A stretch of DNA of 64,000 nt from Nakamurella multipartita DSM 44233 (GTDB taxonomy: Bacteria; Actinomycetota; Actinomycetes; Mycobacteriales; Nakamurellaceae): positions 2,356,001-2,420,000 of the forward strand of contig NC_013235.1 of NCBI RefSeq assembly GCF_000024365.1. Reading direction: 5' to 3'. The position numbers were made by a program, and so were the translations under genes. Below are positions 63,829 through 64,000 of this stretch, one piece after another. The stretch's first letter is position 1, and each line of letters begins with the position of its first letter. The notes under the pieces are model-generated. The model saw nothing but the letters and a program-made list of their open reading frames with translations. It was not told where the DNA came from and did not search any database.

Positions 63829-64000
63829 TTAGTGAGCGGCGGCGGCGATGCCCTTGGTGCGAGCGGCCCGCAGCCAGCCGGGGAACTCGTCGAGCAGCCG
63901 GCGATACAGCTCGGCGTCGGTGACCTGATCGATGTCGTCGAGGGCGAAGAAGTCGACGTTGTCGACCTCGCGCCCGTCCATGTCGTCGAGCTTTTCCAGC
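63829..64000 (-). CDS. C-terminal end of an acidic protein of unknown family
   Basis: 57 codons to TAA (63829-63831); the start is outside the window. The visible end is acidic (EKLDDMDGREVDNVDFFALD, QVTDAELYRRLLDEFPGWLR) with a short Ala-rich tail ending AAAAH. No family recognised. Confidence 0.6.
   Translation of the reverse strand, partial: LEKLDDMDGREVDNVDFFALDDIDQVTDAELYRRLLDEFPGWLRAARTKGIAAAAH

Noticed and set aside
1-64000. Mobile elements, prophage or genomic island
   Set aside because: I saw no transposase, integrase or phage genes and the gene blocks are conserved core clusters.
1-64000. tRNA, rRNA or known riboswitches
   Set aside because: Reading by eye gave no cloverleaf or conserved riboswitch core; a tRNAscan-SE/Infernal run would settle it.

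Overview
The window is high-GC actinobacterial chromosome. It has many GTG starts, ATGA/GTGA overlaps inside operons, and gene blocks that match conserved Mycobacterium tuberculosis neighbourhoods as I remember them. The block order and the single-chain 1831-residue acyl-CoA carboxylase fit the Nakamurella/Frankia-type branch better than Mycobacterium, but that placement is inference. I see no rRNA, tRNA, prophage, insertion sequence or CRISPR array.

Layout. (1) 1-12.5 kb: alpha/beta hydrolase end, DUF3152 protein, moeZ and a TIGR02569 kinase-like protein (like Rv3205c-Rv3207c). Then DUF4192 and an alkyltransferase-like protein face away from the adnAB helicase-nuclease pair (like Rv3204-Rv3201c). 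(2) 12.5-19.3 kb: folP2, a leaderless 17-codon ORF, a DivIVA-domain protein, SRPBCC, tagA, DUF3117, and divergent glgA/glgC (like Rv1207-Rv1213 but without gpgS). (3) 19.4-29.9 kb: lipoprotein carboxypeptidase, O-methyltransferase, sigE-rseA-htrA-tatB envelope-stress cluster, mrp, stress protein, SHOCT protein, corA, PHP phosphoesterase (like Rv1220c-Rv1239c). (4) 29.9-35.2 kb: PQQ-propeller protein, rhlE, ferritin-like protein (like Rv3210c-Rv3212), fructosamine-kinase-like protein. (5) 35.4-43 kb: single-chain biotin carboxylase, MFS transporter, secreted protein. (6) 43-49 kb: complete fructose PTS (fruR-fruK-IIA-IIBC, ptsH, and ptsI with an apparent frameshift). (7) 49.4-63.8 kb: rlmN, surface protein, DUF2631, dxr-rip-ispG-GNAT, rpiA, LURP-one protein, MEDS regulator, penicillin-binding lipoprotein, map (like Rv2861c-Rv2870c).

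How it works together. Two DNA-repair units, adnAB and the tagA cluster, carry the same 19-nt promoter core. It resembles the mycobacterial RecA-independent (PafBC-type) damage promoter, and in front of adnA the core box is iterated. The sigE-rseA-htrA cluster has an ECF-type promoter lying inside the first possible sigE start and an 11-bp direct repeat just upstream. Sixteen genes have a -10-like hexamer 6-7 nt before the start codon, so leaderless transcription is probably the local default; genes with long leaders (rhlE, fruR, ptsH) stand out. Tail-to-tail gene pairs are usually separated by long inverted repeats.
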